This document shows, piece by piece, positions 22,487 through 32,800 of a stretch of DNA of 64,000 bases. Every line of letters starts with the position of its first letter. Position 1 is the stretch's first letter. A model generated the notes under the pieces. It saw only the letters and a list, made by a program, of their open reading frames with translations. It was not told the origin of the DNA and searched no databases. The stretch is from Argyresthia goedartella (Eukaryota; Arthropoda; Insecta; Lepidoptera; Argyresthiidae), in assembly GCA_949825045.1 (NCBI GenBank), contig OX463824.1, positions 30,970,001 to 31,034,000 on the forward strand, given 5' to 3'. Both the position numbers and the translations under genes were made by a program.

Positions 22487-25309
22487 TTATAGGCCATAAT
22501 TATCTGGGTTATATAGTGGCTCTACACTACCGGTTAATCTACTAGGAATTATACATTTCTTGCCAAAGACTAGTTCGAACGGGGTGTACTTTGTTTCTGT
22601 GTGGACTGTTGTATTAAATGGAAAACACCAATATGACCATGATTCTGGACGATTATCGCATTGTATTCGTAAGAACGATCCTAAATTTTTATGAGAATTT
22701 CCTAGTGCACCTATTGATTCATGATGATTAGCAGTTGAATTTAGTTTTTCTATTTTTAGTAGTTTACGTACCTGTTGATGACAAAAATTCTGTTCCTCGG
22801 TCCGAACAAATAGTTTTTGGGATTCCAAACCTTAGTATAAAATTAGTAACGAATTGCTTCGCTACACTTACCGTATCCTTATGCTTCCACGAACTTACTT
22901 AATTCGCATTGAATAGTTAAAATGTAGCAATATCCTTCTTCGTCCTTATCTAAAGGTCCTACTATATCTAAAAATATTTTCTCGAACGCAGATGTAGCAG
23001 TGGTTGTAATAACCATTGGTTCTCTGATATGACGAGAGTGTTTCATCCTTAGCCATTTATCGCATGTTCGTACGAAGTCTCTAACGTCTTTTTCTATACC
23101 TGGCCAGTAATATTTAGTCTTGATATTGTTCACCATTCTACGTATTCTTGCGTGACCGCTGGTTGGTAGTAAATGATTGTCAATCAGTATAAACTTCTTT
23201 TGCTCGTTATCTTCTATTCTTTTTATTCCTCGAAGTGTACAAATTCGTGGTCCGGTCCATTCGCTTCGGGATTTATTTCATTAACTATTTCTTTCAGAAA
23301 TGTTTCATTTATTTCGTTATTTACGATTCATACTTCTTGTATAACTTGACTTGCGCAAAATTCTCTCAATTTATCTACAAATACGGCTCGCGTGAATTGT
23401 AGTTTATAATCGAGGTTAACAAATATAGTCAACTTGCTTTGTACGTACGCTAAACTTTCTACTTCTTTAGTGATACTCTTATTTATTCAATACCTATTCA
23501 ATTCTTCACCTTTCACTAATATCGTCTCAACTGAGTCACCTGGTTTATTTAATAACTCCACAACTCTAGGTTGTACAGTCCTGCCGTCAGTGGATTTACT
23601 AATAACCGGTGTCTTACTTCTTTCATTCTCTTCTTCCATTCTTCTTCTTTGAGCTCTAGTCATCACATTCACAATATTTTCTTCTCATTTTCTTCTTGTT
23701 ATCTTTTCCTTTTACGTACTGTATCTAAAAGTTATAATCTTCCAATATTAATCTAAATTTCATCAATCTGCTTGAAGGGTCTTTCATGCCGAATAAGTAA
23801 ATAAGTGGCTTATGATCGGTCATAATAGTAAATTGAATAATACAAATATGGTCGAAAGTATTTTATTCCCCATACTCCCAATAGCTCCTTTTGTATAGTA
23901 GGGTAATTCTTTTCTCTCTTATTTAATGGTCTACTTGCGTAGGCTGGTCTCATATCTATGTTACAATACTGCACCAATATCTATGCCTGAAGCGTCAGTC
24001 TGTAAAATAAATTCGTTTTCTTCGCTAAAATCTGGGTATTGTAATACTGGGGAGGTCATGAAAGATTCTTTTAATGTTTTATAAGCTTCTTCACACTGTG
24101 TTGACCACACATATGGCTCATTTTTACGTAACAATTTGTTTAATGGTATCGTTATATCTGCGAATTTTGGTATGAACTTTCTATAGTAATTACAAAACGC
24201 TACAAATCGTCTTAACTCATCTGCGTCTTTTGCAATCGGATAGTTTTTTAGCACTCTTATCTTTTCTGGGTCTGAAGAAACTACGAGGCCTAAGTAAAGA
24301 ATTTATTTTTTCATAAACTCACACTTGTTGGGGTTTAGTTTCATGTTAACTTTGCTCAGTCTTTCAAATACATCTACCAAGTTTTTGTTATTGGTCTCCA
24401 GATTTCTACCAAATACTATTAAATCATCAAGGTAAATAAAACATTTCTCATAGGTCAATCCTGACATAGCTACGGTCATTGCTCGACTAAAGGCACTGGG
24501 ACTAGTTTTAAATCCCATGGGCAATCGTTTCATCTGGTATTGCCCTATATTTGTTGTAAATGCATTTACTTTTCTACTCTCAGGGTCTAATTTAACTTGA
24601 TGATATGATTAGCTCATATCTAAATGGGAAAAGTAAATAGATTCGGATAGGGAATCCAATATTTCAGATATGTTTGGAAGTGGAAATCCAACAACCTGTA
24701 TATTTTCATTCAACTTTCTAAACTCTACTACTAACCTCCAGCTTTTCATTCCATTACTGTCCTCTTTCTTAGGTACTAACAATATTGGGCTCGACCATTC
24801 ACTCTGTGCAGGTTCAATTATATCATTTGCTAACATTTTATCGATTTGGTTTTCTGTTTCAGGCTTTAATTTTTCAGGCATCCTATACGGTTTTACGTAA
24901 ACTGGACTTGAATTTTGTTTCAAAGTAATAGACTGTTCATAAACATTTATGGCTGTGAGTATGTCACCTGGTAATTGAAATATATCGGCGTACTTAGTAC
25001 ATATTTGCTCAATTGAATTTTGTTATTCCGGATTTAAATAATTTAATTTTAATGTAGACAACAGGGTTCTCTATTTGAACTACTCTCACATTTAGTAAAA
25101 TTACACATGTCATATTCCCGCAATAACTGAAATTCGGGTACAAATGTTGGTAAAGTGATTGCTTTGGCACGCACATTTACAAGTTTTATCGGTAGAAAAC
25201 CATCTTTAGGTGAAATAATTGAACCTGCCAGAAATACATCATCTTGTAACTCTTTCGCACAGACTACAATATCTCCCTTCATACAATTATTTATTCTCAC
25301 ATAATGCAC
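22487..25309 (-). pseudogene. Degenerate pol (RT, RNase H, integrase)
   Basis: Pieces in order from the right. 25309-25049: the linker between protease and RT (KGDIVVCAKELQDDVFLAG). 24923-24609: the start of RT with WSSPILLVPKK, WRLVVEFRKLNE and FSHLDMS. 24533-24303: RT palm with MKRLPMGFKTSPSAF and the catalytic YLDD. 24254-23961: RT/RNase H junction with FCNYYRKFIP and LQTDASGIDIGAVL. 23672-23487: the connector (NVMTRAQRRR). 23136-22879: integrase zinc/core with YYWPGIEKDVRDFV and DIVGPLD. 22828-22487: integrase end, with NTTVHTETKYTPFELVFGKK. The RT-to-RNase H part stays in one frame with stops at about 24609 and 24303. Later pieces switch frame. Not functional. Confidence 0.85.
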
Positions 25310-26818
25310 AGATTCATATCATGCAAAAGGTCCTTTACTGTACTTTGATTTTAGTTTCAGTTTTGCGCACTTATTGAGACGTGTTTTTAGCACAAACTGT
25401 ATAAGAATTTTCTTACCTTCGTTCGAAATCATGGATTCATAAAGTTCTACACTTTTTTTTTATTGTAGGATCATCTTTACCGTCCATCACCGGAATCAAA
25501 GTACTAGCCGCTCTTAGGTCAGAATCATCCGACATTTTGACTTTACACAAATCTGATATTTCATTAAACAATAACTGAATCTTATTACATTATTATATAT
25601 TAGGGTGGCAGCTCCTAACGTTTCAGCTTCGTTTTCCGTTACAATTTCATTATATAATACTTAACACTTAGATGATAATTCATTTGACTCATTTAATTTA
25701 TTTTTAATTACGTTTCCCTGATATCTACTTTTTCCTTTCTTAATTAGGTATTTCCGTATAGTACTTAATTCGTCATAAATTTCCTCTAAATCACTTGCCA
25801 TTACATTATTTTAAATCTAACACTTTACTTATCTAGGTAGTCACATTGGAATGTCTCATCTTTCCTTTTACGTCGATCACGGCAGTACTGTTTAGCGACG
25901 GACTAATTACGTTTCACTTGCGCACAACATTAAAATGTTGAATACATGCATTTATACCGGTGAGTCATAGGTTGGTCGATGACACACAATACCTCGCTCC
26001 TGCAAGATAGCTTCCATCTTTCTCGTTATACACTGGTTTACTTTTTTCAACACTTGGTTCAGCATGTAGAGACACAATAGTAATAGCGCGATGAACATCC
26101 CGTACACAATCCAGTTAAGGGATTAAATATGGCCAGAAATGCATCTTTAGCTTCAATTCTAGGCTAAACTAGACAACATAAAAGTTGAGGATAAATATGT
26201 GTTATAAAAGGTCTATTAGAGATAAGAATGGACTTTTAAAATTACCGGATATCTATTATATTTAATACTTAAAAATATTTTTCGCAATGCATTATTATTC
26301 AACTAAATGAACAAGTGCTCGGAGACGAAATCAGTTTCCTGTATGAAACTTACACGCAAAAATAGGTAAAAAAATGAAAAATTTTTGGTTGTTTTATTAT
26401 ATTTTTAATGTTATTATTACAGGAGTTTAGTAATATTTTCTATAATTTTTTGGTCTCGGAGCTCGGGCTGCCCCGCGGGGCTCTGCGTGGGAGCATGCGT
26501 CAGTTTACTTCGACGCGATGCGACGGGTATTTGTTTTCTTTGTCTAATTCTCAATTCCATTGGCCTTTGTTCAGCCCTTAAGGTGTCCAGCAAGGGGGTG
26601 CGGTTGAGATTGGTCAATGTTATTACTGTATCCAATCTGGCTGATGATTTCTTGGTTGGATATCGGTGGTGGTCGCGGAGTCGTTGTTTTTTTTATTTTT
26701 TTGTATTTTTTGTAATATTTTATGCACTGGTTATTTATTAATCGGTCTTCATTATTGCGTTGCGTTGCGCGCGCGGCTCGTCATCACACTCACCTGCCGT
26801 ATCCTGGCAAGGTCGCTA
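25310..26818 (-). pseudogene. 5' region of the LTR element (gag/protease remnant)
   Basis: This is where gag and protease should lie, but no intact frame remains. The only sizeable one (26635-26417, 72 codons) is basic and has no zinc knuckle, and I cannot assign it. The primer-binding-site-like sequence is at 26801-26818. About 1.5 kb is short for gag plus protease, so deletions are likely. Confidence 0.45.
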
Positions 26819-26921
26819 TGAGATGTGGGGACCAGAGGAGTGGAATTAAACACGACTGTTAGGTTAGGAGTCCCGTATAATAATAATATAATCATAGAAC
26901 GTAATGAATGCACACACTTCA
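26819..26921 (-). repeat. 5' LTR
   Basis: 103 bp, TG...CA ends as in the other LTR. It carries the same TATA-poor sequence with an ATAATAATATAATCAT stretch (on +). The flanking CAGG duplicates the SINE target. Confidence 0.85.
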
Positions 26922-26960
26922 CAGGTATTATTATTATTATTTATCCAACTTAACCTAAGT
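26922..26960 (+). mobile_element. SINE family 1, 3' tail beyond the LTR element
   Basis: CAGGTATTATTATTATTATT is the ATT-repeat tail expected after GTGTCCCAGG at 22029, as the copy at 49233 shows. Confidence 0.8.
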
Positions 26961-27029
26961 ACATAAATGTCTTAGGTCTGAGTATGAGTATTCCAACTCC
27001 TAAACTAGTGTTAACTGTATCTTAAGATT

Positions 27030-27130
27030 TGGGGGAGTTGCTTTTCCCCCTTCTCCCACAGTGGTCCAATGTAGAGAAGAGACAAAAAACTACGTTTTCT
27101 AAACATATGTTAATATTTTGAGAAAATAAA
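27030..27130 (+). mobile_element. LINE 'B' 3' fragment
   Basis: CTTCTCCCACAGTGGTCCAA and TGTAGAGAAGAGACAAAAAA match the 3' untranslated region of the LINE at 60109-63175. The body is missing. Confidence 0.7.
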
Positions 27131-27234
27131 TTATTTTAGATTTCGCTTTTTAAAGGATTGCATAAATAGGAGTTAATATGCCTACTTTATTACACGACTA
27201 CAAGGAAACCAAAGACAGGGTTAGGTGTTTGACC

Positions 27235-27385
27235 GGTAGGTCTGTTTGTATGTATGTGTGTATGTTAATTTATGTCATCAGAACATCTAAACTACTAATC
27301 AGAATTTGACAATGAGGTATCATTAGAATCGTCTTGATTGTCCACTAGTCATAGGCTATGTGACGTCACACTTAATCTAATTGAT
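27235..27385 (+). repeat. Dispersed repeat 'Z', copy 2
   Basis: Parallels 14675-14800: ATCAGAACATCTAAACTACT, ATCAGAATTTGACAATGAGG, GGCTATGTGACGTCACAC. Confidence 0.55.
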
Positions 27386-27460
27386 TAAAAAAAATACAAG
27401 GCCGTGTTGGGTATCAAATTTAAGGGCTTAATTAGCACATTCCAAATATATATTTACGAG

Positions 27461-27752
27461 CTCCGTGGTCTAAAGGGTTCCACGCTTGCTTCTCACACAG
27501 GAGATGCAGGTTTCATTCCTGACCATGTACCAACGAGATAATTAATTTATCCTAAGTACCTACCTTTATTATCGGATGTTCAGTGTTTCGGATGACACGT
27601 TAAGCTGTAGGTCCCGGCTACTATCGCTACTTGGTAGTGGTCGTAAAACCCCTCCATCAACCCGCACTGAACCAGCGTGGTGGACTATGGCTTAGACTTA
27701 CTCGTATCCGGGTGAAGGCGTGTGCCACTCGGTGGGCACATTAATGGGCTAC
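27461..27752 (+). mobile_element. SINE family 2, longest copy
   Basis: The head GAGCTCCGTGGTCTAAAGGG has an A-box-like TGGTCTAAAGG. It continues CTTCTCACACAGGAGATGC, with a decayed B box (GGTTTCATTCCTGACC) and ATGTACCAACGAGATAATTA. The body runs through GGATGACACGTTAAGCTGTA, CCATCAACCCGCACTG and GTGGGCACATTAATGGG. The same body, inverted, forms the rearranged copy at 9722-10106. Confidence 0.75.
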
Positions 27753-28579
27753 ATTTATATGAATATATATTTAAATAGGTATTTCTAGGTAATAAGTGTA
27801 TCGACCGCCCGTTGGTAATCGGTTCGGGTAGTAGTCTGGTTTTAGCTATCGAACTTTTAGTCTTGTTAAAAAAACATTAGGCATTGACGTCATAGTGGAT
27901 TTATAAATAAAACTCATGGGAACAAGTGATCAATAGTATTTAAATGGCATCAAAAATCAGGCCGCGCCTACTTAATTTGGCTCTGAGCGAGCCTTGACTT
28001 CTCTTTCGCATAACCAAAGAAAATTGAGGCAATCGCTAAAAGGTAAAATGCGCCTTATTTTCTTGTACAGAACGATCACTGATAGCTCTATTTATAAACT
28101 ATGATGTCCGTGCTCACCCCACAAGACAGTTTTATAGCATAAACGTTTTCCCGTCGATTATGTCGTAATTAATCGTAACGTCATTATTCCAATCAATACG
28201 ACCCTAATTATACATTCAATCATGCATTCCCTTCCGTGGCTAAATGCTTAATAGCAGAGACTAATGAGCACCAGTTTCTATTGAAGTATATTTCATAGAA
28301 GTCTTAGCTTTATTAAGGCTATGTTGCTCTTTGAGGATTTCAGGGCCCATCCATAGTATAGAATTGAGTACTTTATTGTAAAAATACTCGCCTTTGTACA
28401 TTTATTTTAGTTTTTTTGAGTCTCTAACATTTGTTTTGTGTTTTTTATAGAATTCAAGTTTACTCTCTAGTCTTTACTCGTTAAATGATATTTGATAATA
28501 AATACATTTTGCTGAATTACAGTAAGTGGGCCGCAAAACAATGGGTATTTAACCTGTGCAACATGCCAGAAAAAACATT
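27753..28579. other. Non-coding, nothing recognised
   Basis: 28385-28460 resembles a LINE 3' end (CTCGCCTTTGTACATTTATT, T-rich, TTTTTTATAGAATTC). Otherwise nothing is recognisable. Confidence 0.35.
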
Positions 28580-28803
28580 ATATCATATCATATATATCAT
28601 ATCATTTATTTGATAACATAAGTTACAGGTCATTCATTACACTATAATTATAGAACTAGTATAATAGTAGTTAATTAATTATTTAAATCTACATACCCAA
28701 TGTATATAAAATTTATAAGTAGTATATTTCAATCATGTCAACATTGTAAATTCAATAAATTAATTTAACTTATTAATAGTTATAATTATTGTTATTTTTG
28801 GGA

Positions 28804-31761
28804 TTATGATACATTTCCTTCCGCAAGGTATTCGCTTACTGAGTAGTACGCCTTCTTAAGTAGGAATTGTTTGAATTTGTGCGTGAATAATTGATTAGAT
28901 TGTATATCCTTTATTATACCTGGTATTTTGTTAAATATTTTAGGTCCCATTACATGCATAGTGTGACCTGTTTTTGCCAGACGGTGCCCAGGACAGGGAA
29001 TGTGATTCATCCTCCTTGAGCTGTACCGGTAACCACTTGATGCTAGATCTGGGAATGCTTCTTTGTGAAACTTAACATACTTTGCTACCTCAAATATGTA
29101 TAGAGAAGGGACAGTAAGTATTCCTAATTCAATAAAAAGTGGTTTCGCTGGAGTATCACATGGTACTCTAAGAATGCGGCGAACCACTTTCTTCTGCAGT
29201 ATAAACGGTCTGTCCCTGTCAACCGACAGGCCCCATAGGTCTATTCCGTAGTTGATGTGAGAGTGGAAATAGCCATAATAAGCCTTTAACAAGTTGTTCC
29301 TGGTGAGGGTGGGCGTAAGCCTACATATTGCATAGAAGGCCTTGTTTAGTTTTTTGCAAAGTGCGTCAATGTGTTCGTGCCACTGTAGACCTGAGTCTAG
29401 TGTGAACCCCACGAACCGACAAGCATCGACGGCGGGCAGGCTAACCCCGGCGATACTCACACACAGCGGTTCTGGTTTGCGCGGACCCATTGAGAACTGC
29501 ATAACTTGCGTTTTGTCAAGGTTTAGTAACATGCCATTGCTACCAAACCAGTGAACCAATTTTAGCACAACTTGTTCCAGTTTATCAGTCAATTCAGTCT
29601 GAGTGTCTCCAGTTACAGTAGCACATATGTCATCCGCGTACATAACAAAACTAGCCAGTTGAGTGATGCCAGGTAAGTCATTCATCAATACCAAAAACAG
29701 GCTGTTGCCTACATTTGATCCCTGGGGAACTGACCTATCTTCGATTAAACTAGGATTGGAGTTTTCTGTTCCGACGACAGTTGTTTGTGTACGTCCAGAT
29801 AAAAATGATTGAAATAATCCTAGCGCCGGGCCCCGTACTCCGTAGTGTTCTAGTTTGGCTAGGATCAAGTTGTGATCCACAAGGTCAAATGCTCGTGAAA
29901 GATCGCAAAAGACAGTTGCAACCCGCCGACCTGACCTTTGATCTAACTGCTGGATCACCTCCTGCACCAAACTTCGCGCTGCACCAATCGTAGATCGGCC
30001 GGCCTGATATGCAAACTGATGTTCGCAGAGAGAATTATTACTACATAGGAAATCATTGAGTCTATTGCAGAGCCCCATCTCTAATATCTTAGATATGGCT
30101 GGTACTATTGATATGGGTCTATATTTGTTAGTCTCCCCTTTGTCCCCCTTACCTTTATACACAGGTGTTACTTTAATTTGTTTTAATGATTTAGGATAAG
30201 TTGATTCTGCAATGCAGTGATTAAATTGACTACAAAGAATATTTATCAGGTTTATAGGTATTTGGTGTAATAGACTGCATGGGAATCCGTATATGTCTTT
30301 TGTGGGTTTACTTTTTATCAATTTGATCAATTTAATTAGCTCTGTGGGTCTAAACGGAGCAACAAACATAGATGACTTTGACATTGGAATTGTTTCGCGG
30401 AGTAGGGTTATCGCCTGTGTTAGGTTGGGTCTGAGTTGGGTATCACGGACTATTGAGATATAGTACTCATTAAACCGGTTTGCGAGCAACGCATCGCATG
30501 CCTTTTTATTAGGTAATTGTATTTTTCCTCGCATGATGTCTAGTGGATCACTCGCTGCCCTATTTTTACATGTTTCAGTTTTAATGACATTCCAGAGGGA
30601 TTTAGACATATTCTTGCTAGTTCCTATACAGTTGTTGATGTATAGCTTCCTAGAGTGCATCAAAAGTGTGTTGTATAGTGATTTATAGTGATTATATAAT
30701 AAGTGTATCTCAGTGTTATTCGGAAATTGGCACCTAATGAAGCCCAGCAACTCCAAGAACTCCTTTTTCTGTTTATGCTGTTTATTTACCCAGGATTTGT
30801 AGTGAGTGTGCACTGAAGTTTTTTTGAGTGGACAACGATTGTGTAGTAATTTAACGAGTGTTTTCATTAAACTGTCAAAATCTTCTCTGGCCGACCCAGA
30901 ATCCAACTCTCTGTTAATCACATCAGCAATAAACAGATCGAGGTTCAGCTTTTTCGTCATTCGAGTGATAGTATGTGTAGTCCTATTACTATTGTTACCT
31001 TTTTTTACTTGTAATGATATGCTGACACCGTGATGATCAGATAGCTGTGTGTCCACGGGCTTTGTAGTTATATCATCAGCACATAGGTCCGTGTAAACAT
31101 GATCCAGGCATGTCTTTGAGCTTCCCTGGATCCTGGTAGGGAAGTTTGCCACAGACTTTAGACTTAGAGATGATAGTAGACAAAGTAAGTTGCGTTTTTC
31201 CTTTGAGTTACAAAGAAGATTGACGTTAATGTCACCTGCAATTAGAATATTACAGTTTTCGTTTAGTAACACGTCTATGAGACGGCCTAACTGGTTAACA
31301 AATATGTCATAATCCCCGTCACTACTAGAGCGATATAAACATATTATCGTTAGGTTAAGACTTATACATTGAATTGCTGCTACTTCAAAATGCATTTCTA
31401 TTGATAAATCAACTAAATCTTTTCTTTCAAAAGTCGTCATATTTTTGGTTACATATATACAGACCCCTCCGTTGTTACGAGAGGGCCGACAGTATGATGA
31501 TGCTAATTCATAGTTCATAATGTTTACATGCTGGAGCTCATCCGTTTTCAGCCAATGCTCAGACAGAAGAAGAATGTCACATTTACAGTCTGACTGTGTA
31601 ATACTTTCAATCGCTGTAGTCTTGTGCCGTAAACATTGAATGTTTTGATGCCAGAGACGAATAGTGTCACAGTGTTCACTAGAATCATTGCATCGCTGTG
31701 TTGATGTCGACGAGATCTCCTCCCCGCTGCCTGCGGGGACGTGCGGGAAACCAGCTCGCAA
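28804..31761 (-). CDS. LINE A ORF2: endonuclease-reverse transcriptase
   Basis: A 985-codon uninterrupted frame. The N-terminal 250 residues form an AP-type endonuclease that would nick target DNA. Visible motifs are RLWHQNIQCL, DILLLSEHWL, VAAIQCISLNLTIICLYR, LIAGDINVNLL, CLDHVYTD and the C-terminal SDHHGVSIS. The central RT has KQIKVTPVYKGKGDKGETNK, YRPISIVPAISKILE, the FCDLSRAFDLVDHN box, VPQGSNVGNSLFLVLMNDLP and the catalytic FVMYADDI. A thumb-like C-terminal domain follows (WHEHIDALCKKLNKAF, YFHSHINYGIDLWG). There is no RNase H domain, as in CR1-like elements. The QGSNVGNS box departs from the usual QGS.LGP. It overlaps the end of ORF1 by 77 bp in another frame. The first Met is the annotated start, but translation may begin elsewhere through reinitiation. 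Confidence 0.9.
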   Translation of the reverse strand: MRAGFPHVPAGSGEEISSTSTQRCNDSSEHCDTIRLWHQNIQCLRHKTTAIESITQSDCKCDILLLSEHWLKTDELQHVNIMNYELASSYCRPSRNNGGVCIYVTKNMTTFERKDLVDLSIEMHFEVAAIQCISLNLTIICLYRSSSDGDYDIFVNQLGRLIDVLLNENCNILIAGDINVNLLCNSKEKRNLLCLLSSLSLKSVANFPTRIQGSSKTCLDHVYTDLCADDITTKPVDTQLSDHHGVSISLQVKKGNNSNRTTHTITRMTKKLNLDLFIADVINRELDSGSAREDFDSLMKTLVKLLHNRCPLKKTSVHTHYKSWVNKQHKQKKEFLELLGFIRCQFPNNTEIHLLYNHYKSLYNTLLMHSRKLYINNCIGTSKNMSKSLWNVIKTETCKNRAASDPLDIMRGKIQLPNKKACDALLANRFNEYYISIVRDTQLRPNLTQAITLLRETIPMSKSSMFVAPFRPTELIKLIKLIKSKPTKDIYGFPCSLLHQIPINLINILCSQFNHCIAESTYPKSLKQIKVTPVYKGKGDKGETNKYRPISIVPAISKILEMGLCNRLNDFLCSNNSLCEHQFAYQAGRSTIGAARSLVQEVIQQLDQRSGRRVATVFCDLSRAFDLVDHNLILAKLEHYGVRGPALGLFQSFLSGRTQTTVVGTENSNPSLIEDRSVPQGSNVGNSLFLVLMNDLPGITQLASFVMYADDICATVTGDTQTELTDKLEQVVLKLVHWFGSNGMLLNLDKTQVMQFSMGPRKPEPLCVSIAGVSLPAVDACRFVGFTLDSGLQWHEHIDALCKKLNKAFYAICRLTPTLTRNNLLKAYYGYFHSHINYGIDLWGLSVDRDRPFILQKKVVRRILRVPCDTPAKPLFIELGILTVPSLYIFEVAKYVKFHKEAFPDLASSGYRYSSRRMNHIPCPGHRLAKTGHTMHVMGPKIFNKIPGIIKDIQSNQLFTHKFKQFLLKKAYYSVSEYLAEGNVS

Positions 31762-32560
31762 ACTTCACACGCGGGGGCCACGCAGTTGGCGATGTTACAC
31801 GTTCAAAGATGCTTTCCGGTATACCCACGACGAATGATGCATGAGTGTCTGTTACCAGGATCCGTTTTTCTACTGAGTATTTGTCTGAAACTGTTATTTT
31901 ATTAAGGAATTTACGTAGGGCATCCTCAGTCGTTTCAGGTCGCAGTCCCCACGTCTGTATGTACCTCACGCGATCCACGGTCTGCAACTCTGAATCTTCA
32001 CTCCCAGTCCCTGTTGTAACTCGGTTGATTCGGCGTTTCGAAGCGGTGCGTCTGGAAACTACTTCGGTCCAGTTTCCGTCGTTATTTAATTGAGTCTGAT
32101 TAGTAAGATCGTCAGTCATGGTAGGGGTTTTTAGCAGTTTAGTAGGTATAGGCAGGGACGCTGGTGGTATCTGCGCATCAATCTCCGGTTCTGTGGCCGC
32201 AACCGCTGGCGCTAGCTGAGTCATTGTCTCGGTGGCGATTTTAGCAACAGTGTTTTTCTTGGCTGCACCGCTGTATCCACCGTTGATTTTTAATGAAGCG
32301 TTGGTGCGGGCTGTCCTTACTGTACGCTGCATCGCTGCTGCAACGGTCGTTGGAGTTGCCTGTGATGCCACCAAAGGAGTTAAACTGTTTCGGGCCGTTG
32401 GTAATGATGCTTTGCTTGTTACTGGAGCACCAGTTGTTAGTTTTATTATAAGGCTATTTTGTGCCTCAATCTTGGCTTCCAGTGTACCGACCTTACTTGA
32501 CAGCGTTGTTACCGTGGTCACTAACTCGCGCACTAAACTTTCGAGGGATTTTATCGACAT
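31685..32560 (-). CDS. LINE A ORF1: nucleic-acid-binding protein
   Basis: 291 codons. Residues 1-40 look like a coiled coil (SLVRELVTTVTTLSSKVGTL), useful for trimerisation. An Ala/Thr-rich linker follows. Residues 190-275 (DRVRYIQTWGLRPETTEDAL, ILVTDTHASFVVGIPESIFE, SPTAWPPRVKFASWF) match the conserved C-terminal domain found in ORF1 of several arthropod LINEs. There it is thought to bind RNA and chaperone reverse transcription. I see no CCHC knuckles. The stop lies inside the start of ORF2, so both proteins probably come from one transcript. Confidence 0.8.
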   Translation of the reverse strand: MSIKSLESLVRELVTTVTTLSSKVGTLEAKIEAQNSLIIKLTTGAPVTSKASLPTARNSLTPLVASQATPTTVAAAMQRTVRTARTNASLKINGGYSGAAKKNTVAKIATETMTQLAPAVAATEPEIDAQIPPASLPIPTKLLKTPTMTDDLTNQTQLNNDGNWTEVVSRRTASKRRINRVTTGTGSEDSELQTVDRVRYIQTWGLRPETTEDALRKFLNKITVSDKYSVEKRILVTDTHASFVVGIPESIFERVTSPTAWPPRVKFASWFPARPRRQRGGDLVDINTAMQ

Positions 32561-32800
32561 TGTGATTTATTATCAGTAAATTAACGTGGAGCCAATGTTG
32601 CTCGTTTGGGTTACCCCCACCACACCATTGTTGGCTTGTTTATTATGGTTCAGTCACATGTCAACAGATGGCGCTTCATGCCGTGTCGGTTCTACCGTCG
32701 CGTCGGTAAAAGCGTGCCTGACTCGTGCTATCAATTGCGACCTAAGAGTTTCGTCCATCTGAGGGCGCACTCCGCCAGGCGGAGTTACAAAACCAATTTA
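32561..32800 (-). promoter_or_regulatory. Probable 5' untranslated region/internal promoter of LINE A
   Basis: GC-richer than the surroundings between 32650 and 32790, upstream of ORF1, with a small hairpin ACTCCGCC-A-GGCGGAGT at 32769-32785. LINEs of this group carry a promoter inside the 5' end. Here the placement is inference from position and base composition only. Confidence 0.35.

Larger units (their letters stand above)
22030..26921 (-). mobile_element. Ty3/gypsy-type LTR retrotransposon, decayed
   Basis: A 4.9-kb element on the - strand, bounded by two 103-bp LTRs and a 4-bp duplication CAGG (22026-22029 and 26922-26925). The LTRs begin TGAAGTGTGTG and end CATCTCA on the element's own strand. 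Directly inside the 5' LTR (right side) is TAGCGACCTTGCCAGGAT. It resembles the arginine-tRNA primer-binding site of the 412/mdg1 group (from memory: about three mismatches). The order of pol parts is linker, RT, RNase H, integrase, as in Ty3/gypsy. The LTRs differ at about six positions, and pol has several stops and frame changes, so this copy cannot move by itself. The LTRs are unusually short for the group. Confidence 0.9.
28580..32800 (-). mobile_element. Non-LTR retrotransposon 'A', apparently intact
   Basis: About 4.2 kb on the - strand: a 5' region (to about 32800, limit uncertain), ORF1 (32560-31685), an overlapping ORF2 (31761-28804), a 200-bp 3' region and an AT-rich tail of ATGAT-type units at 28580-28606. 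The AP-endonuclease plus RT architecture and FCDLSRAFD box place it in the CR1/Jockey group; I lean towards a CR1-like or Daphne-like clade. Neither ORF has an internal stop, so this copy may be recently or still active. No target duplication could be identified by eye. Confidence 0.85.
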
